DNA of 64,000 nt from Breoghania sp037026715 (GCF_037026715.1 NZ_JBANCG010000002.1:124001-188000); one strand, 5' to 3'; shown: positions 26,680 through 35,883, numbered from the stretch's first letter. The notes: generated by a model not told the origin, from the sequence alone. Numbers and translations are program-made.

Positions 26680-27129
26680 TTACTTGACGTTGATCGTGAC
26701 CACGGTGCCCTTCTCAAGAAGGCCGCGGGCATACATCTGATAGGTGCCGGGGCGGATCGGCACGAAGAAGATCTCCGCCTCGCTCTCCTCCTCGAATTCC
26801 AGCTCGTAGATGGAATTCGCCTTGATCTCCATGTCCCCGGCCTCGACCTTGCGAAGCCAGATGAAATCGAAGAACTCAGGCGCCACCAGCGCATATTCCT
26901 GATAGCCCGACGCCTTGATCTTGAGCGAATAGGCCTGGCCGGTGCGCAGGTTGTATTCCTTCGGCGAGACGTTGAAGCCGATCATGTCGGTGCCGAGAAT
27001 GAGGTCTTCCAGTTCCTCCGGCTGGGTGGCGAGGTAGCCGTCGGCGGCGGCAGGTGCCACACCGAGAAGCCCGGAGGCGGCAAGGCCGAAGAGCGCGGAT
27101 CTCAGACGGTTCGTCGTGGTTCGTGTCAT
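26680..27129 (-). CDS. Exported cupredoxin-like protein of the PQQ alcohol oxidation locus
   Basis: This 149-residue protein has a signal peptide of about 29 residues. The mature domain resembles a cupredoxin fold: an opening strand, the KASGYQEYALVAPEFFDF stretch, and the closing IFFVPIRPGTYQMYARGL, which parallels the F-x-F-x4-P-G-x-Y pattern of cupredoxins. The canonical copper ligands (His-Cys-His-Met) are absent: there is no Cys or His in the mature region, so it probably does not carry a type-1 copper site. GGAGG precedes the ATG. It is the first gene of the coupled set running to 24974. Confidence 0.75.
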   Translation of the reverse strand: MTRTTTNRLRSALFGLAASGLLGVAPAAADGYLATQPEELEDLILGTDMIGFNVSPKEYNLRTGQAYSLKIKASGYQEYALVAPEFFDFIWLRKVEAGDMEIKANSIYELEFEEESEAEIFFVPIRPGTYQMYARGLLEKGTVVTINVK

Positions 27130-27205
27130 GCTGTGTTACCTCCCTCGAATGCAGTTCTGCTTGTTGCGCAAGGCTTTCGTTGTCCGCCGTCTGTCTCCCG
27201 GTCTC

Positions 27206-27306
27206 TCCGCCGTCATCCCCCGGCGCAGTCCGGGGGATCCACCCCTCTCCGCATTTGTCGCGGTTTGCTGGATTGCCCGGACTGCGCCGGGCAATGACGA
27301 TGGAGG
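27206..27306. repeat. Bipartite palindromic intergenic repeat, copy 2
   Basis: Same design as the copy at 24811-24915: CGTCATCCCCCGG..AGTCCGGGGGATCC and GGATTGCCCGGACTGCGCCGGGCAATGACG. It lies between the beta-propeller gene and the cupredoxin-like gene. Confidence 0.85.
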
Positions 27307-27357
27307 CGGCGGGGCAAAAAAGGGACGCTCCTATCCCATCCGGCACCGCAGTCGCTC

Positions 27358-28362
27358 TCACGGCTTGATCGCGACCCCCCACGGGAAGCTTCCCACCGGT
27401 ATGGAGACGACCGTCTTCAGCTTTGCGACGTCGATGACGGAGACGTCGTTGGAAACGCCATTGGTGGCGTAGAGCTCGCTCTCGTCCGGGGTAAAGGCGA
27501 GCTGCCAGACGCGCTGGCCGACGAGCAGGTATTTCTCCACCTCGAACGTCTGCGCGTTGACGACTGCGACCCGGTTGGCAGGTCCCAGCGCCACGAAGGC
27601 CTTCGAGCGGTCCTTGGTGATGCGGATGCCGACGGGCTGGATCGCTTCCGGCTGCAGCCCCGGGACGGAGAAGGAGATCTTGGTCTTTATCTCTTTCGTC
27701 GCCGTATCGATGACGGATACCGTGCCGCCGATTTCCGCGCTTACCCAGACTTCCGCCCCGTCGTCGGTGAACTGGGCAAAGCGCGGGCGCTGGTCGACCA
27801 GCACGTTGGCGACGATCTCGAAGCTGTCGGCGTCGATGAAATGCGCCATGTTGGTGGTCTCTGAGGTGTTGACGATGGTCTTGCCGTCCGGGCTCACCGC
27901 CATGCCTTCCGGCTCCACCCCCACCTGCACCTCCGCCACCGCATCGCCGGTGGCAAGATCGATGACGGTGACGAGATTGTCGTCCTCGTTGGCGGCATAG
28001 AGCCGGCTGCCATCGGGCGCGATGGTCATGAGCTCCGGATCGGGACCGGAAGGAAGCGTGCCGGTCACTTCCAGGCTTTCGGTGTCGAGAACCTCGATGT
28101 GGTCTTCGTCGGAGGCGCAGATGTAGAGCGTCTTGCCATCGGGCGAGAGCGCGATGCCGCGCGGCCGCTCGCCGACGGGAATGGTCGCGGTTACTTCCCG
28201 CGTCCTGGCGTCGATCACGGTGATCGAGTTGCCTTTCTCGTTGGAGACGAACACCGTCTGCGCGGCCGCCGGCGAAGCGATGGCGAGCAGCGCGGCCATG
28301 GAGGCGGCGGCCGGAAGGGCGCGCGTCAGCCGTGATGCGTGGGACATGGAAAGGTCGGACAT
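27358..28362 (-). CDS. PQQ-dependent catabolism-associated beta-propeller protein
   Basis: This 334-residue exported protein has a signal peptide of about 35 residues and then seven YVTN-type propeller blades. Repeated units include TVFVSNEKGNSITVID, KTLYICASDEDHIEVLD, SRLYAANEDDNLVTVID and SELYATNGVSNDVSVID. It matches the beta-propeller family that recurs with PQQ alcohol dehydrogenase ABC systems (TIGR03866 type). The role is unknown; propellers of this kind may bind metals or partner proteins in the periplasm. It lies 12 bases after the binding-protein gene, in the same operon. Confidence 0.9.
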   Translation of the reverse strand: MSDLSMSHASRLTRALPAAASMAALLAIASPAAAQTVFVSNEKGNSITVIDARTREVTATIPVGERPRGIALSPDGKTLYICASDEDHIEVLDTESLEVTGTLPSGPDPELMTIAPDGSRLYAANEDDNLVTVIDLATGDAVAEVQVGVEPEGMAVSPDGKTIVNTSETTNMAHFIDADSFEIVANVLVDQRPRFAQFTDDGAEVWVSAEIGGTVSVIDTATKEIKTKISFSVPGLQPEAIQPVGIRITKDRSKAFVALGPANRVAVVNAQTFEVEKYLLVGQRVWQLAFTPDESELYATNGVSNDVSVIDVAKLKTVVSIPVGSFPWGVAIKP

Positions 28363-28374
28363 GCGTTCCCCCTT

Positions 28375-29601
28375 TTATTGCAGGTCGCACGACGTCTCCG
28401 GCTTGTCGTAGCCGAGGCTGTCGAGCCTGTTTCTCTGGTGCAGGAAGCCCGGCTGCGGCGAAACGGAAACCAGGATCCGCTTGTTGGTGAGCAGCACCGG
28501 CTGGCGCATCTGCTGGTTCCAGGGGCGGAACGACAGCCCGACGCCCTTGAACCCGCCGAGCGCGAAATCATCGCTGCGCAAATAGGCCCGGACCTTCCCC
28601 GGATCGGCCGAATTCGTGCGCGTGACCGCCTCGCCGATGGCGCGCACGCCGAGCCAGGCGCCATAGTCGCGCTCCTCCATCCAGCGCCCGGCTTGTTTCT
28701 CGAAGCGGTGCTGGATCTGGGTGGAGCCCCATTGCTCCTGCACCCGGTGCCACGCCATCGGCACCAGCCCCTGCGTGCCGGCCACCGGGCGCGGCGCATA
28801 GGTGTTGAAGGGCAGGTATTCGCCGAAGGTGTCGTTCTCGTCCGCCACCACCAGCACGTCGTAATCGTCGCCCGCGCCCTGGGTGGCCACAGGCATCTGC
28901 GTTTGCACCTGGATGTGCCCGGAATCTGTGCGCCGCGCGATCGGCGAATAGGAATAGGTCTCGTCGGCGACGATCTCCGCGCCGAACTTGCGTGCCGCCT
29001 TGCGCATCGCCTCCGCATAGGCCGGATCGCCCGGCCCGGAGCCCGACAGCAGGAAGATGTCCGGCCAGCGTTTCCACACGAGGAACTGCATCAGCCCATC
29101 CGCGCGCATGGCGAGCGAAAGTGCCGTGTGGAAGACCTGCGGAAAGCAGGTTTCGGTCCTCAGATCCGTCTCGCCGGCACGCCCGTTGAAGATCAGCGTG
29201 CCGTCCGCCCCTTCGGCCCGCGCGATGGCGAGCAGATCGTCATGCGCAAGATCGGCGACGAAATAGCGGTGTCCGGCCGAGATTTCCTTCTCGAATGCGG
29301 CGATCAGGTCGCCGTCTGGCGGCACGATCACCTCGATCAGCGAATAGGCGTGGCCGAGAAACGCGCCGGTGGTCTGGTTGTCTTTCAGCGCCAGCCGCGC
29401 CCCCCAGACGCCTGGTTCCTTCACCTCCGGATCGACGAAGGAAAGCGAAAGCCGTTCGTCCTCGGCCCGGGTGATGTAGACGATCGGAATGTCGAGCTTC
29501 GGGGTCGCCTGCGCCGACGCCACGCCCGGCGAGAGGGCGGCAATGGCGAGCGTCGCAACGGCGCACGCGGCCTTTGCCATGGCCCGGATGGTGAATGACA
29601 C
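28375..29601 (-). CDS. ABC transporter substrate-binding protein of the PQQ alcohol dehydrogenase system
   Basis: This 408-residue periplasmic protein has a signal peptide of about 31 residues and a type-I periplasmic-binding fold related to branched-chain amino acid receptors. It fits the TIGR03863-type family. Typical parts are IPIVYITRAEDERLS at the start of the mature protein and LLSGSGPGDPAYAEAMRKAARKFGAEIV in the middle. The matching ATPase and permease lie at 34187-35745. Homologues in lut and ped clusters have been linked to lanthanide-dependent growth, so the ligand may be a lanthanide complex; this is not shown by sequence alone. Confidence 0.9.
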   Translation of the reverse strand: MSFTIRAMAKAACAVATLAIAALSPGVASAQATPKLDIPIVYITRAEDERLSLSFVDPEVKEPGVWGARLALKDNQTTGAFLGHAYSLIEVIVPPDGDLIAAFEKEISAGHRYFVADLAHDDLLAIARAEGADGTLIFNGRAGETDLRTETCFPQVFHTALSLAMRADGLMQFLVWKRWPDIFLLSGSGPGDPAYAEAMRKAARKFGAEIVADETYSYSPIARRTDSGHIQVQTQMPVATQGAGDDYDVLVVADENDTFGEYLPFNTYAPRPVAGTQGLVPMAWHRVQEQWGSTQIQHRFEKQAGRWMEERDYGAWLGVRAIGEAVTRTNSADPGKVRAYLRSDDFALGGFKGVGLSFRPWNQQMRQPVLLTNKRILVSVSPQPGFLHQRNRLDSLGYDKPETSCDLQ

Positions 29602-30027
29602 GCCAAGTCCTCCCGTGCCCGCCGCCGGTCTCGGTTGCCCCGCCGTGTCTCCTCGATCTTGCGCCCGCCTAGCGGGGTGATCCGAAGATGTGGCGAGGGT
29701 GCGGACCGGTCTTCCGCTGGGTCATTTAACGGTAATATTACAGATGCGATTTACCCCGGACATTGGCCTTAAGTGCCATGAACGCTGCCGCCCGGCCCGT
29801 CATGGCGATGCCTTGGCCTCATGCGCGGCGCGCGCGCATAGGCAGGCAGCGAGTTGGGGATCGTTGTGAACAAAGGGCGACCCGGCCGCTGAAAATGCGT
29901 ACTTTCGGACCATAGAAGCGGACAGGCGCAATCCCTTACAAACGGGGGAACAGACTGGCATCCGTGCCGGCGCGCTTCGACTTGAAAACGAGTGACTTGA
30001 AAACGAGTTCTGGGAAGGACGACTGCG
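29602..30027. other. Divergent promoter region between the ABC and formaldehyde genes
   Basis: This 426-base gap must hold promoters for the binding-protein operon on the minus strand and frmA on the plus strand. A perfect 10-base palindrome, GTAATATTAC, lies at 29732-29741. No supported gene is present. Confidence 0.55.
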
Positions 30028-31158
30028 ATGGAAGTACGTGCAGCCGTGGCTGTGGCGGCGGGCAAGCCGCTTGAGGTGACAACGGTCAAGCTGGAGGGGC
30101 CGAAAGTCGGAGAGGTGCTGGTCGAGATCAAGGCGACGGGCATCTGCCACACCGACGAGTTCACCCTGTCGGGCGCGGACCCGGAAGGCCTGTTCCCTGC
30201 CATTCTCGGCCATGAGGGCGCGGGCGTCGTCGTCGAGGTCGGCCCCGGCGTCACCTCGCTGAAGCCGGGCGATCACGTCATCCCGCTTTATACGCCCGAG
30301 TGCCGCGAGTGCTATTCCTGCACCAGCCACAAGACCAACCTGTGCACCTCGATCCGCGCCACGCAGGGCCAGGGTCTGATGCCGGACGGCACCTCGCGTT
30401 TCTCCACGCTCGATGGCGATCCGATCCTGCACTACATGGGCACCTCGACCTTTGCCAACTACACGGTTCTGCCCGAGATCGCGCTCGCCAAGATCCGCGA
30501 GGACGCGCCGTTCGACAAGGTCTGCTATATCGGCTGCGGCGTCACCACCGGCATTGGTGCGGTGATCAACACGGCGAAGGTGGAAGTGGGCGCCACGGCC
30601 GTGGTGTTCGGCCTCGGCGGCATCGGCCTCAACGTGCTTCAGGGCCTCAGGATGGCCGGCGCCAGCATGATCGTCGGCGTCGATCTCAACCCGGCCAAGA
30701 AGGAAATGGCCGAGCGCTTCGGCATGACCCACTTCGTCAATCCGTCCGAGGTCGAGGGTGACCTGGTCCCCTATCTGGTCAACCTCACCAAGCGGCGCGG
30801 CGACACGATCGGCGGCGCGGACTACACCTTCGACTGCACGGGCAACGTCAAGGTGATGCGCGACGCGCTGGAATGCGCGCACCGCGGCTGGGGACAGTCG
30901 ATCGTCATCGGCGTGGCGCCGGCGGGGGCGGAGATCTCCACCCGTCCGTTCCAGCTCGTCACCGGCCGCGTATGGAAGGGCACGGCTTTCGGCGGCGCGC
31001 GTGGGCGCACGGATGTGCCCAAGATCGTCGACTGGTACATGGACGGGCAGATCGAGATCGATCCGATGATCACCCACACCATGCCGCTGGAAGACATCAA
31101 CAAGGGTTTCGACCTGATGCACGCCGGCGAGTCCATCCGTTCGGTGGTGCTCTACTAG
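30028..31158 (+). CDS. frmA: S-(hydroxymethyl)glutathione dehydrogenase / class III alcohol dehydrogenase
   Basis: This 376-residue cytoplasmic zinc enzyme oxidises S-hydroxymethylglutathione, formed from formaldehyde, to S-formylglutathione with NAD. Visible motifs are the catalytic zinc ligands in TGICHTDEFTLSG (Cys) and GHEGAGVVVEVG (His-Glu), the four-cysteine structural zinc loop CRECYSCTSHKTNLC near residues 92-106, and the coenzyme motif GLGGIGLNVLQG near 194. The end, GESIRSVVLY, is characteristic of class III enzymes. It probably works on formaldehyde made by XoxF and is followed by fghA. Confidence 0.97.
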   Translation: MEVRAAVAVAAGKPLEVTTVKLEGPKVGEVLVEIKATGICHTDEFTLSGADPEGLFPAILGHEGAGVVVEVGPGVTSLKPGDHVIPLYTPECRECYSCTSHKTNLCTSIRATQGQGLMPDGTSRFSTLDGDPILHYMGTSTFANYTVLPEIALAKIREDAPFDKVCYIGCGVTTGIGAVINTAKVEVGATAVVFGLGGIGLNVLQGLRMAGASMIVGVDLNPAKKEMAERFGMTHFVNPSEVEGDLVPYLVNLTKRRGDTIGGADYTFDCTGNVKVMRDALECAHRGWGQSIVIGVAPAGAEISTRPFQLVTGRVWKGTAFGGARGRTDVPKIVDWYMDGQIEIDPMITHTMPLEDINKGFDLMHAGESIRSVVLY

Positions 31159-31322
31159 GGCGCACGGAAGGTTGCGGTGGCGGCGGGAGGCCCGGCGGGC
31201 CTTCCGGCGCCACCGCTTGACCGGGTGTCATCTTCGCCCGCGCTCCCTTTCCGAAATCGGGCGACCGTCGCCGGGCCCCCGGCACCGGGTCGCCAGTCAG
31301 AACGTCAATCCGGAGTACCTGA

Positions 31323-32168
31323 ATGCCTGTCTTCGAAGAACTGTCGAAATCGACCTCTTTCGGCGGTCGCCAGCTGACGCTCTCCCACGACAGCACGTCC
31401 ACCGGCACGCGGATGAAGCTTTCGGTCTATGTGCCGCCGGCCGCCGAGCGTACGCCGGTGCCTTGCGTGTTCTGGCTGTCGGGCCTGACCTGCACGGAGG
31501 AGAATTTCACCGTGAAGGCTGGCGCCCAGCGCATGGCCTCGGAACTGGGGCTCATCATCGTGGCCCCCGACACCAGTCCGCGCGGCGAGACGGTGGCCGA
31601 CGACGACGGTTACGATCTCGGCCAGGGCGCCGGCTTCTACGTGGATGCCACAGCCGCTCCGTGGACGCCGCATTTCAAGATGTACTCCTATGTTACGGAG
31701 GAATTGCCCGGCCTGATCCGAGAGGCGTTCCCCGTGCGTCCCGGCGCGCTCGGCGTCATGGGGCATTCCATGGGCGGGCACGGCGCGCTGACGGTCGCGA
31801 TGCGCAACCCGGAGCTTTTCAGGTCCGTCTCCGCCTTCTCGCCCATCGTCGCGCCCTCGCAGGTGCCCTGGGGCCAGAAGGCGTTCACCGCCTATCTCGG
31901 TGAGGATCAGGCCGCGTGGAAGGCGCATGACGCCTGCGAGCTTGTGCGCGAACGGGGCTTCCCGACACAGATTCTGGTCGATCAGGGCGATGCGGACGGT
32001 TTTCTGGACGAACAGCTGCAGACCTGGCGCCTGATCGATGCCTGCAAGGAGGCCGGCCAGTCGGCGAAGATCCGCATGCAGCCGGGCTACGATCATTCGT
32101 ATTTCTTCATCGCGACGTTTATCGACGACCACCTGAGGCATCATGCGCGGGTGCTGGGCGAGGGGTAG
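31323..32168 (+). CDS. fghA: S-formylglutathione hydrolase
   Basis: This 281-residue serine hydrolase splits S-formylglutathione into formate and glutathione, finishing the glutathione route for formaldehyde. The nucleophile elbow is GHSMGGHGAL near residue 147. The oxyanion region FWLSGLTCTEENF near 50 and the late PGYDHSYFFIATFI segment with the catalytic His near 260 are all typical of the esterase D family. It lies 164 bases after frmA and is probably co-transcribed with it. Confidence 0.97.
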   Translation: MPVFEELSKSTSFGGRQLTLSHDSTSTGTRMKLSVYVPPAAERTPVPCVFWLSGLTCTEENFTVKAGAQRMASELGLIIVAPDTSPRGETVADDDGYDLGQGAGFYVDATAAPWTPHFKMYSYVTEELPGLIREAFPVRPGALGVMGHSMGGHGALTVAMRNPELFRSVSAFSPIVAPSQVPWGQKAFTAYLGEDQAAWKAHDACELVRERGFPTQILVDQGDADGFLDEQLQTWRLIDACKEAGQSAKIRMQPGYDHSYFFIATFIDDHLRHHARVLGEG

Positions 32169-32183
32169 GAGAAGGGATCCCGA

Positions 32184-33065
32184 TCAGCCGAAATAATGGG
32201 CTTCCATGTCTGCGAGGAGACCGATTTCGTCGGGCTTCCAGCCCAGCAACGCCTTCGTTTGCTCGTTCGTGGCGCGTATGTCCAATTCTGCGAAATGCGC
32301 GAACCATCCGAAATGCGCTGCTGCGTCTTCATGCGATAGCGATTGGACCGGAAGACCTAGCCCCTTGCCGATGGTCTCGGTGATGGCGCGGAACGCGATC
32401 CCGGGATCTTCAGCAAGATGATAGCGCCTCGGCTCGCCGCGTTCGACGGCGAGCCTGAAGGCGCGCGCGGCATCGCGACGGTGTACCGCAGCCCAAAGGT
32501 TCGTGCCCTCGCCGGCATAGGCTGCTACGCCCTTGTCGCGGGCAATGCGGATCAGCAGGGGGACAAAACCGCCGTCTCCAGCATCATGCACCGACGCCGG
32601 CAACCGCATGACGGAGATATTGGCGCCCTTTTCCATCAGCGCCTCGCAGGCCAGTTCGGAGGCCGCGCGGGGGCCGGCATCATTGCCGCGCGGGGCTGGC
32701 GTTTCCTCGTTGATCTCCACGCCGCTGGGCAAGACGCCGAGGCCGGATGTCACCACCATCGGCCGTCCCTCGAGTGCCTCTCCCATTGCGAGGATAGCCT
32801 GCCGGTCATTTTCGCAATTCTGCAAGAATTTCGAAAAATCGTGGTTGAAGGCCGTGTGGATCACTGCGTCGGCCTTGGCCAATCCCGCGCGCAGGCTGTG
32901 GTGGTCCTCCACATCGCCCATATGGACGAAGGCCCCGGCCTTCGAAAGTCCGTCTGCCTTGGCGGTGTCGCGGGCCATACCGGTGACCTGATGACCTGCC
33001 GCAATCAACTCGCAAACTGTTGCCAATCCGACGAAACCCGTCGCGCCGGTCACAAATACATGCAT
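32184..33065 (-). CDS. NAD(P)-dependent epimerase/dehydratase-type SDR protein
   Basis: This 293-residue protein of the extended/atypical SDR family has the N-terminal Rossmann motif TGATGFVG (residues 7-14). The usual YxxxK active-site motif is not obvious; the region after GLGVLPSG shows AASELACEALMEKGANI, where the expected Tyr is absent, so it may be an NAD(P)-binding protein lacking classical reductase chemistry. It stands alone on the minus strand between fghA and a divergent AraC-type gene, and the two may form a regulator-enzyme pair unrelated to methanol oxidation. Confidence 0.85.
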   Translation of the reverse strand: MHVFVTGATGFVGLATVCELIAAGHQVTGMARDTAKADGLSKAGAFVHMGDVEDHHSLRAGLAKADAVIHTAFNHDFSKFLQNCENDRQAILAMGEALEGRPMVVTSGLGVLPSGVEINEETPAPRGNDAGPRAASELACEALMEKGANISVMRLPASVHDAGDGGFVPLLIRIARDKGVAAYAGEGTNLWAAVHRRDAARAFRLAVERGEPRRYHLAEDPGIAFRAITETIGKGLGLPVQSLSHEDAAAHFGWFAHFAELDIRATNEQTKALLGWKPDEIGLLADMEAHYFG

Positions 33066-33205
33066 GACGTTCTGCCCTCTTGCTTAAATTGCAGATCGTC
33101 CCGTTGGGGACTGTCATGTGTTGTGATAGGGATGCCTTGGAGAATGATCTATAAGTCAACGTCCCATTTTTCTTTTTGATCGTCCAGAATGCGGTTGGAA
33201 TTGCC

Positions 33206-34150
33206 ATGGATCCTCTGTCAGATGTCCTCTCGCTCCTGCGCCCGCGCAGCGTTCTGTCGGCAGCCATGAACGCAGGCGCGGACTGGGCTATTCGGTTCCC
33301 GCCTCAGGGATGTGCGATCAAGACAGGTGCCATCGTTTCCGGCACCTGCTGGCTGGTCGTGGACGGGGAGGAGCCAATCCTGCTCAAGCGGAATGATTTC
33401 TTCCTCTTGCCGCATGGCCACGCCTTTCTCATGGCATCCGACCTGGAGTTGCCGCCGCTCGCGGCTGCGGATGTTTTTGCGGCTGTTCGCTTCGGCGGCG
33501 TTGTGCGTATCGGCGAAGGTGGGAGCTTTCTCTGTCATTCCAACCGTTTCGTGATGGAGGGGCCCGATGCGGCGCTGTTGACCATGTTGTTGCCGTCCGT
33601 TGTCCTGATCCGTGCGGACGACGGCGGGGCTTCGCTCGGCTGGCTGGTCGCCCGCATGATGACGGAGCTGAGCCAGCAGCGCGCGGGTTCCGCGCTCGTC
33701 ATCAAGCACCTAGCGCAGATGATGCTGGTGGAGGCCTTGCGCCTGCAGGCGGCGACGGGGCCTGCAGGCGGTACAGGCTGGCTTTACGCGCTCGCGGATC
33801 GATCTCTCGGGGCGGCACTTGCCGCGCTGCACGCCGATCCGGCGCGCCGTTGGACTGTTGCGGATCTGGCCGCTGAAGCCGGCATGTCCCGTGCCGCCTT
33901 TTCCGAACACTTCCGAAAGGGCACTGGTCTTGCGCCGATGGCCTATCTGACCCGTTGGCGCATGTCGCTGGCCTGCGAGCGTCTTTTGCATCCGGACTCG
34001 CCGATCGCCGCTATCGCAATAGACATCGGGTATGAATCCGAAAGCGCTTTTTCGACTGCCTTCAAGCGAGAAGTTGGGTGCCCTCCGCGCCAATGGGCGC
34101 GCAGGGCAATGGCAAAAGACGGTGCCGGCGGACGCGCCGCTGCGGAGTAG
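33206..34150 (+). CDS. AraC-family transcriptional regulator with cupin N-domain
   Basis: This 314-residue regulator has an N-terminal cupin-type domain (about residues 8-180) typical of the AraC_binding/cupin_6 group, with the GxxL-type strands LLKRNDFFLLPHGHAF. The C-terminal AraC DNA-binding domain covers about 215-302, including WTVADLAAEAGMSRAAFSEHF (first helix-turn-helix) and IAAIAIDIGYESESAFSTAFKR (second). It is divergent from the SDR gene with 140 bases between the starts, a common layout for a regulator and its target. The effector is unknown. Confidence 0.9.
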   Translation: MDPLSDVLSLLRPRSVLSAAMNAGADWAIRFPPQGCAIKTGAIVSGTCWLVVDGEEPILLKRNDFFLLPHGHAFLMASDLELPPLAAADVFAAVRFGGVVRIGEGGSFLCHSNRFVMEGPDAALLTMLLPSVVLIRADDGGASLGWLVARMMTELSQQRAGSALVIKHLAQMMLVEALRLQAATGPAGGTGWLYALADRSLGAALAALHADPARRWTVADLAAEAGMSRAAFSEHFRKGTGLAPMAYLTRWRMSLACERLLHPDSPIAAIAIDIGYESESAFSTAFKREVGCPPRQWARRAMAKDGAGGRAAAE

Positions 34151-34186
34151 GTCCATCAGTCATTGCCGGTTTTGCTTCTGCTGCAT

Positions 34187-34990
34187 TCACCCCGCCCGCC
34201 CCGCGGCCGGTCCTCCGCGCGCTGGCGTATACCCCATCACCGCCGCCGCGCCGAAGACCGCGAGCGTTGCGGCCACCACCGCCAGTGCGTCTGGGTTCAC
34301 CTGTCCGTACAGCGCGAACCGGATCGCCTCCACGATGTAGGTGAACGGGTTCCACTGGCAGGCATGGAAGAGCCACAGGCTTGACTCCTTCACCCGCCAA
34401 AGCGGGTAGAGCGCGCTGGAGATGAAGAACATCGGGAAGATCACGAAATTCATGATGCCGGCGAAGTTCTCAAGCTGGCGGATCCATGACGACAGGAACA
34501 TGCCGATGGCCGACAGCGTCAGGCCCGTCAGCACGAGAACCGGCAGCATCGCCAGGAGGCCGTCGAGCGGCACGTCGGTGCCGAGCGCCAGCGCGATTGC
34601 GACAAAGGCATAGATCTGGATGATCGAGACGAACGTCGCCGCCATCATGCGCGAGAACAGCACGAACCAGCGCGGCAGCGGCGTCGACAAGAGCACCCGC
34701 ATGGAGCCCATCTCCCGGTCGTAGACCATCGAGAGCGAGGACTGCATGCCGTTGAAGAGCTGGATCATGCCAATCAGCCCCGGCACCACGTAGACGTCGT
34801 AGCTGATGTAGGTCTGGTAGGGCGGGATGATCGACAGGCCGAGCGTGGCGCGAAAGCCGGCGGCGAAGACCACCAGCCAGATGAGCGGGCGCACGAGGGC
34901 GGCGAAGAAACGCTCCTTCTGCTGCACGAAGCGCAGGAACTCGCGGGTGAGGATGGCTGCGAAGGCACGTGCGGCGTGGGCGGGGCTCAC
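34187..34990 (-). CDS. ABC-2 type permease of the PQQ alcohol dehydrogenase system (PedC-like)
   Basis: This 267-residue protein has six predicted transmembrane segments and the ABC-2 fold. It opens with a family-typical stretch ending FAALVRPLIWLVVFAAGF and includes VYDREMGSMRVLLSTPLPRWF before the third helix. It fits the family found in PQQ-alcohol dehydrogenase clusters (TIGR03861 type, PedC of P. putida). ABC-2 permeases are usually exporters, so the true direction of transport in these systems is open, although homologues are linked to lanthanide uptake. Its start overlaps the ATPase stop by four bases. Confidence 0.9.
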   Translation of the reverse strand: MSPAHAARAFAAILTREFLRFVQQKERFFAALVRPLIWLVVFAAGFRATLGLSIIPPYQTYISYDVYVVPGLIGMIQLFNGMQSSLSMVYDREMGSMRVLLSTPLPRWFVLFSRMMAATFVSIIQIYAFVAIALALGTDVPLDGLLAMLPVLVLTGLTLSAIGMFLSSWIRQLENFAGIMNFVIFPMFFISSALYPLWRVKESSLWLFHACQWNPFTYIVEAIRFALYGQVNPDALAVVAATLAVFGAAAVMGYTPARGGPAAGRAG

Positions 34991-35745
34991 AGGTGTTCCT
35001 CCAGCCGCGCGGAGGTGAGGCGGGTGAAGGCCTCGTCGAGGTCCGCCGCCTCGGCCTCGCGGATCACCCGGTCCACCTCGCCGCGCGCCACCACTTTCCC
35101 TTTTTCGAGGACGATCAGGTCGTCATGGGTCCGCACCTCGTCGACCAGATGCGTCGCCCACAGCACGGCGATGCCATCCTCGCGGGCAAGGCGATGCACC
35201 TCGTCGACCAGCCAGCGCCGGGTGGCGATGTCGAGGCCGGTCGAGGGTTCGTCCAGCAGCAGCAGGCCGGGCCGGTCGAGCAACGCGCGCGCCACCTCCA
35301 CCCGTCGCCGCTGGCCGCCTGAAATATGGCGCACCTTCTGCCGGCGCTTGTCCGCAAGGCCCACCTGATCGAGCAGCACATCGATCCGTCCGCGCGCCTC
35401 GTGTCGCGAGAGGCCTCTCAGCGCCGCGAAATATCTCAAGTTCCGCTCCACCGTTAGGTCGAGGTCGAGCGTCTGTGCCTGAAAGACGATGCCGAGATCG
35501 GAAAGCGCGCGCGACCGCTCGCGCCGCAAATCGTGGCCGGCGATGCGGATGCGGCCTTCCCGGCTGTCGAACAGTCCGGTGACGAGCGAGAACAGCGTCG
35601 TCTTGCCGGCCCCGTTCGGGCCGAGCAGCGCGGTCACGCGGGCAGGCGCCAGCGAGAAGCCCACTTGATCGAGCGCCCGCTTGGGCCCGTAGGCGTAGCT
35701 CAGCCCCTCCACGGCGAGCGGCGCGCGCATCGCGAGATCGTCCAT
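34987..35745 (-). CDS. ABC ATPase of the PQQ alcohol dehydrogenase system
   Basis: This 252-residue ATPase has Walker A GPNGAGKTT near residue 42, signature HISGGQRRRVE near 140 and Walker B LLLLDEPSTGLD near 160. It matches the ATP-binding subunit family of PQQ-dependent alcohol dehydrogenase systems (TIGR03864 type). The chosen ATG (MDDLAMRAPLAVEG) is preceded by GGGGAGG. It pairs with the ABC-2 permease just downstream and presumably with the binding protein at 28375-29601, although the two parts are 5 kb apart and separated by the formaldehyde and SDR/AraC genes. Confidence 0.93.
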   Translation of the reverse strand: MDDLAMRAPLAVEGLSYAYGPKRALDQVGFSLAPARVTALLGPNGAGKTTLFSLVTGLFDSREGRIRIAGHDLRRERSRALSDLGIVFQAQTLDLDLTVERNLRYFAALRGLSRHEARGRIDVLLDQVGLADKRRQKVRHISGGQRRRVEVARALLDRPGLLLLDEPSTGLDIATRRWLVDEVHRLAREDGIAVLWATHLVDEVRTHDDLIVLEKGKVVARGEVDRVIREAEAADLDEAFTRLTSARLEEHL

Positions 35746-35883
35746 CCGCGTCCTCCCCGGCCGGGTTTCGCCAGTGCATTTCGGCCAGCGCGTTTTGAGC
35801 CAGTGTGACGCATCGCGCCGCACGTGGCTATGGGGCCTTCGGGGGAGGCGAGAGGTTGCCGGGGGTGGAGCTGTCGTCCTCCT

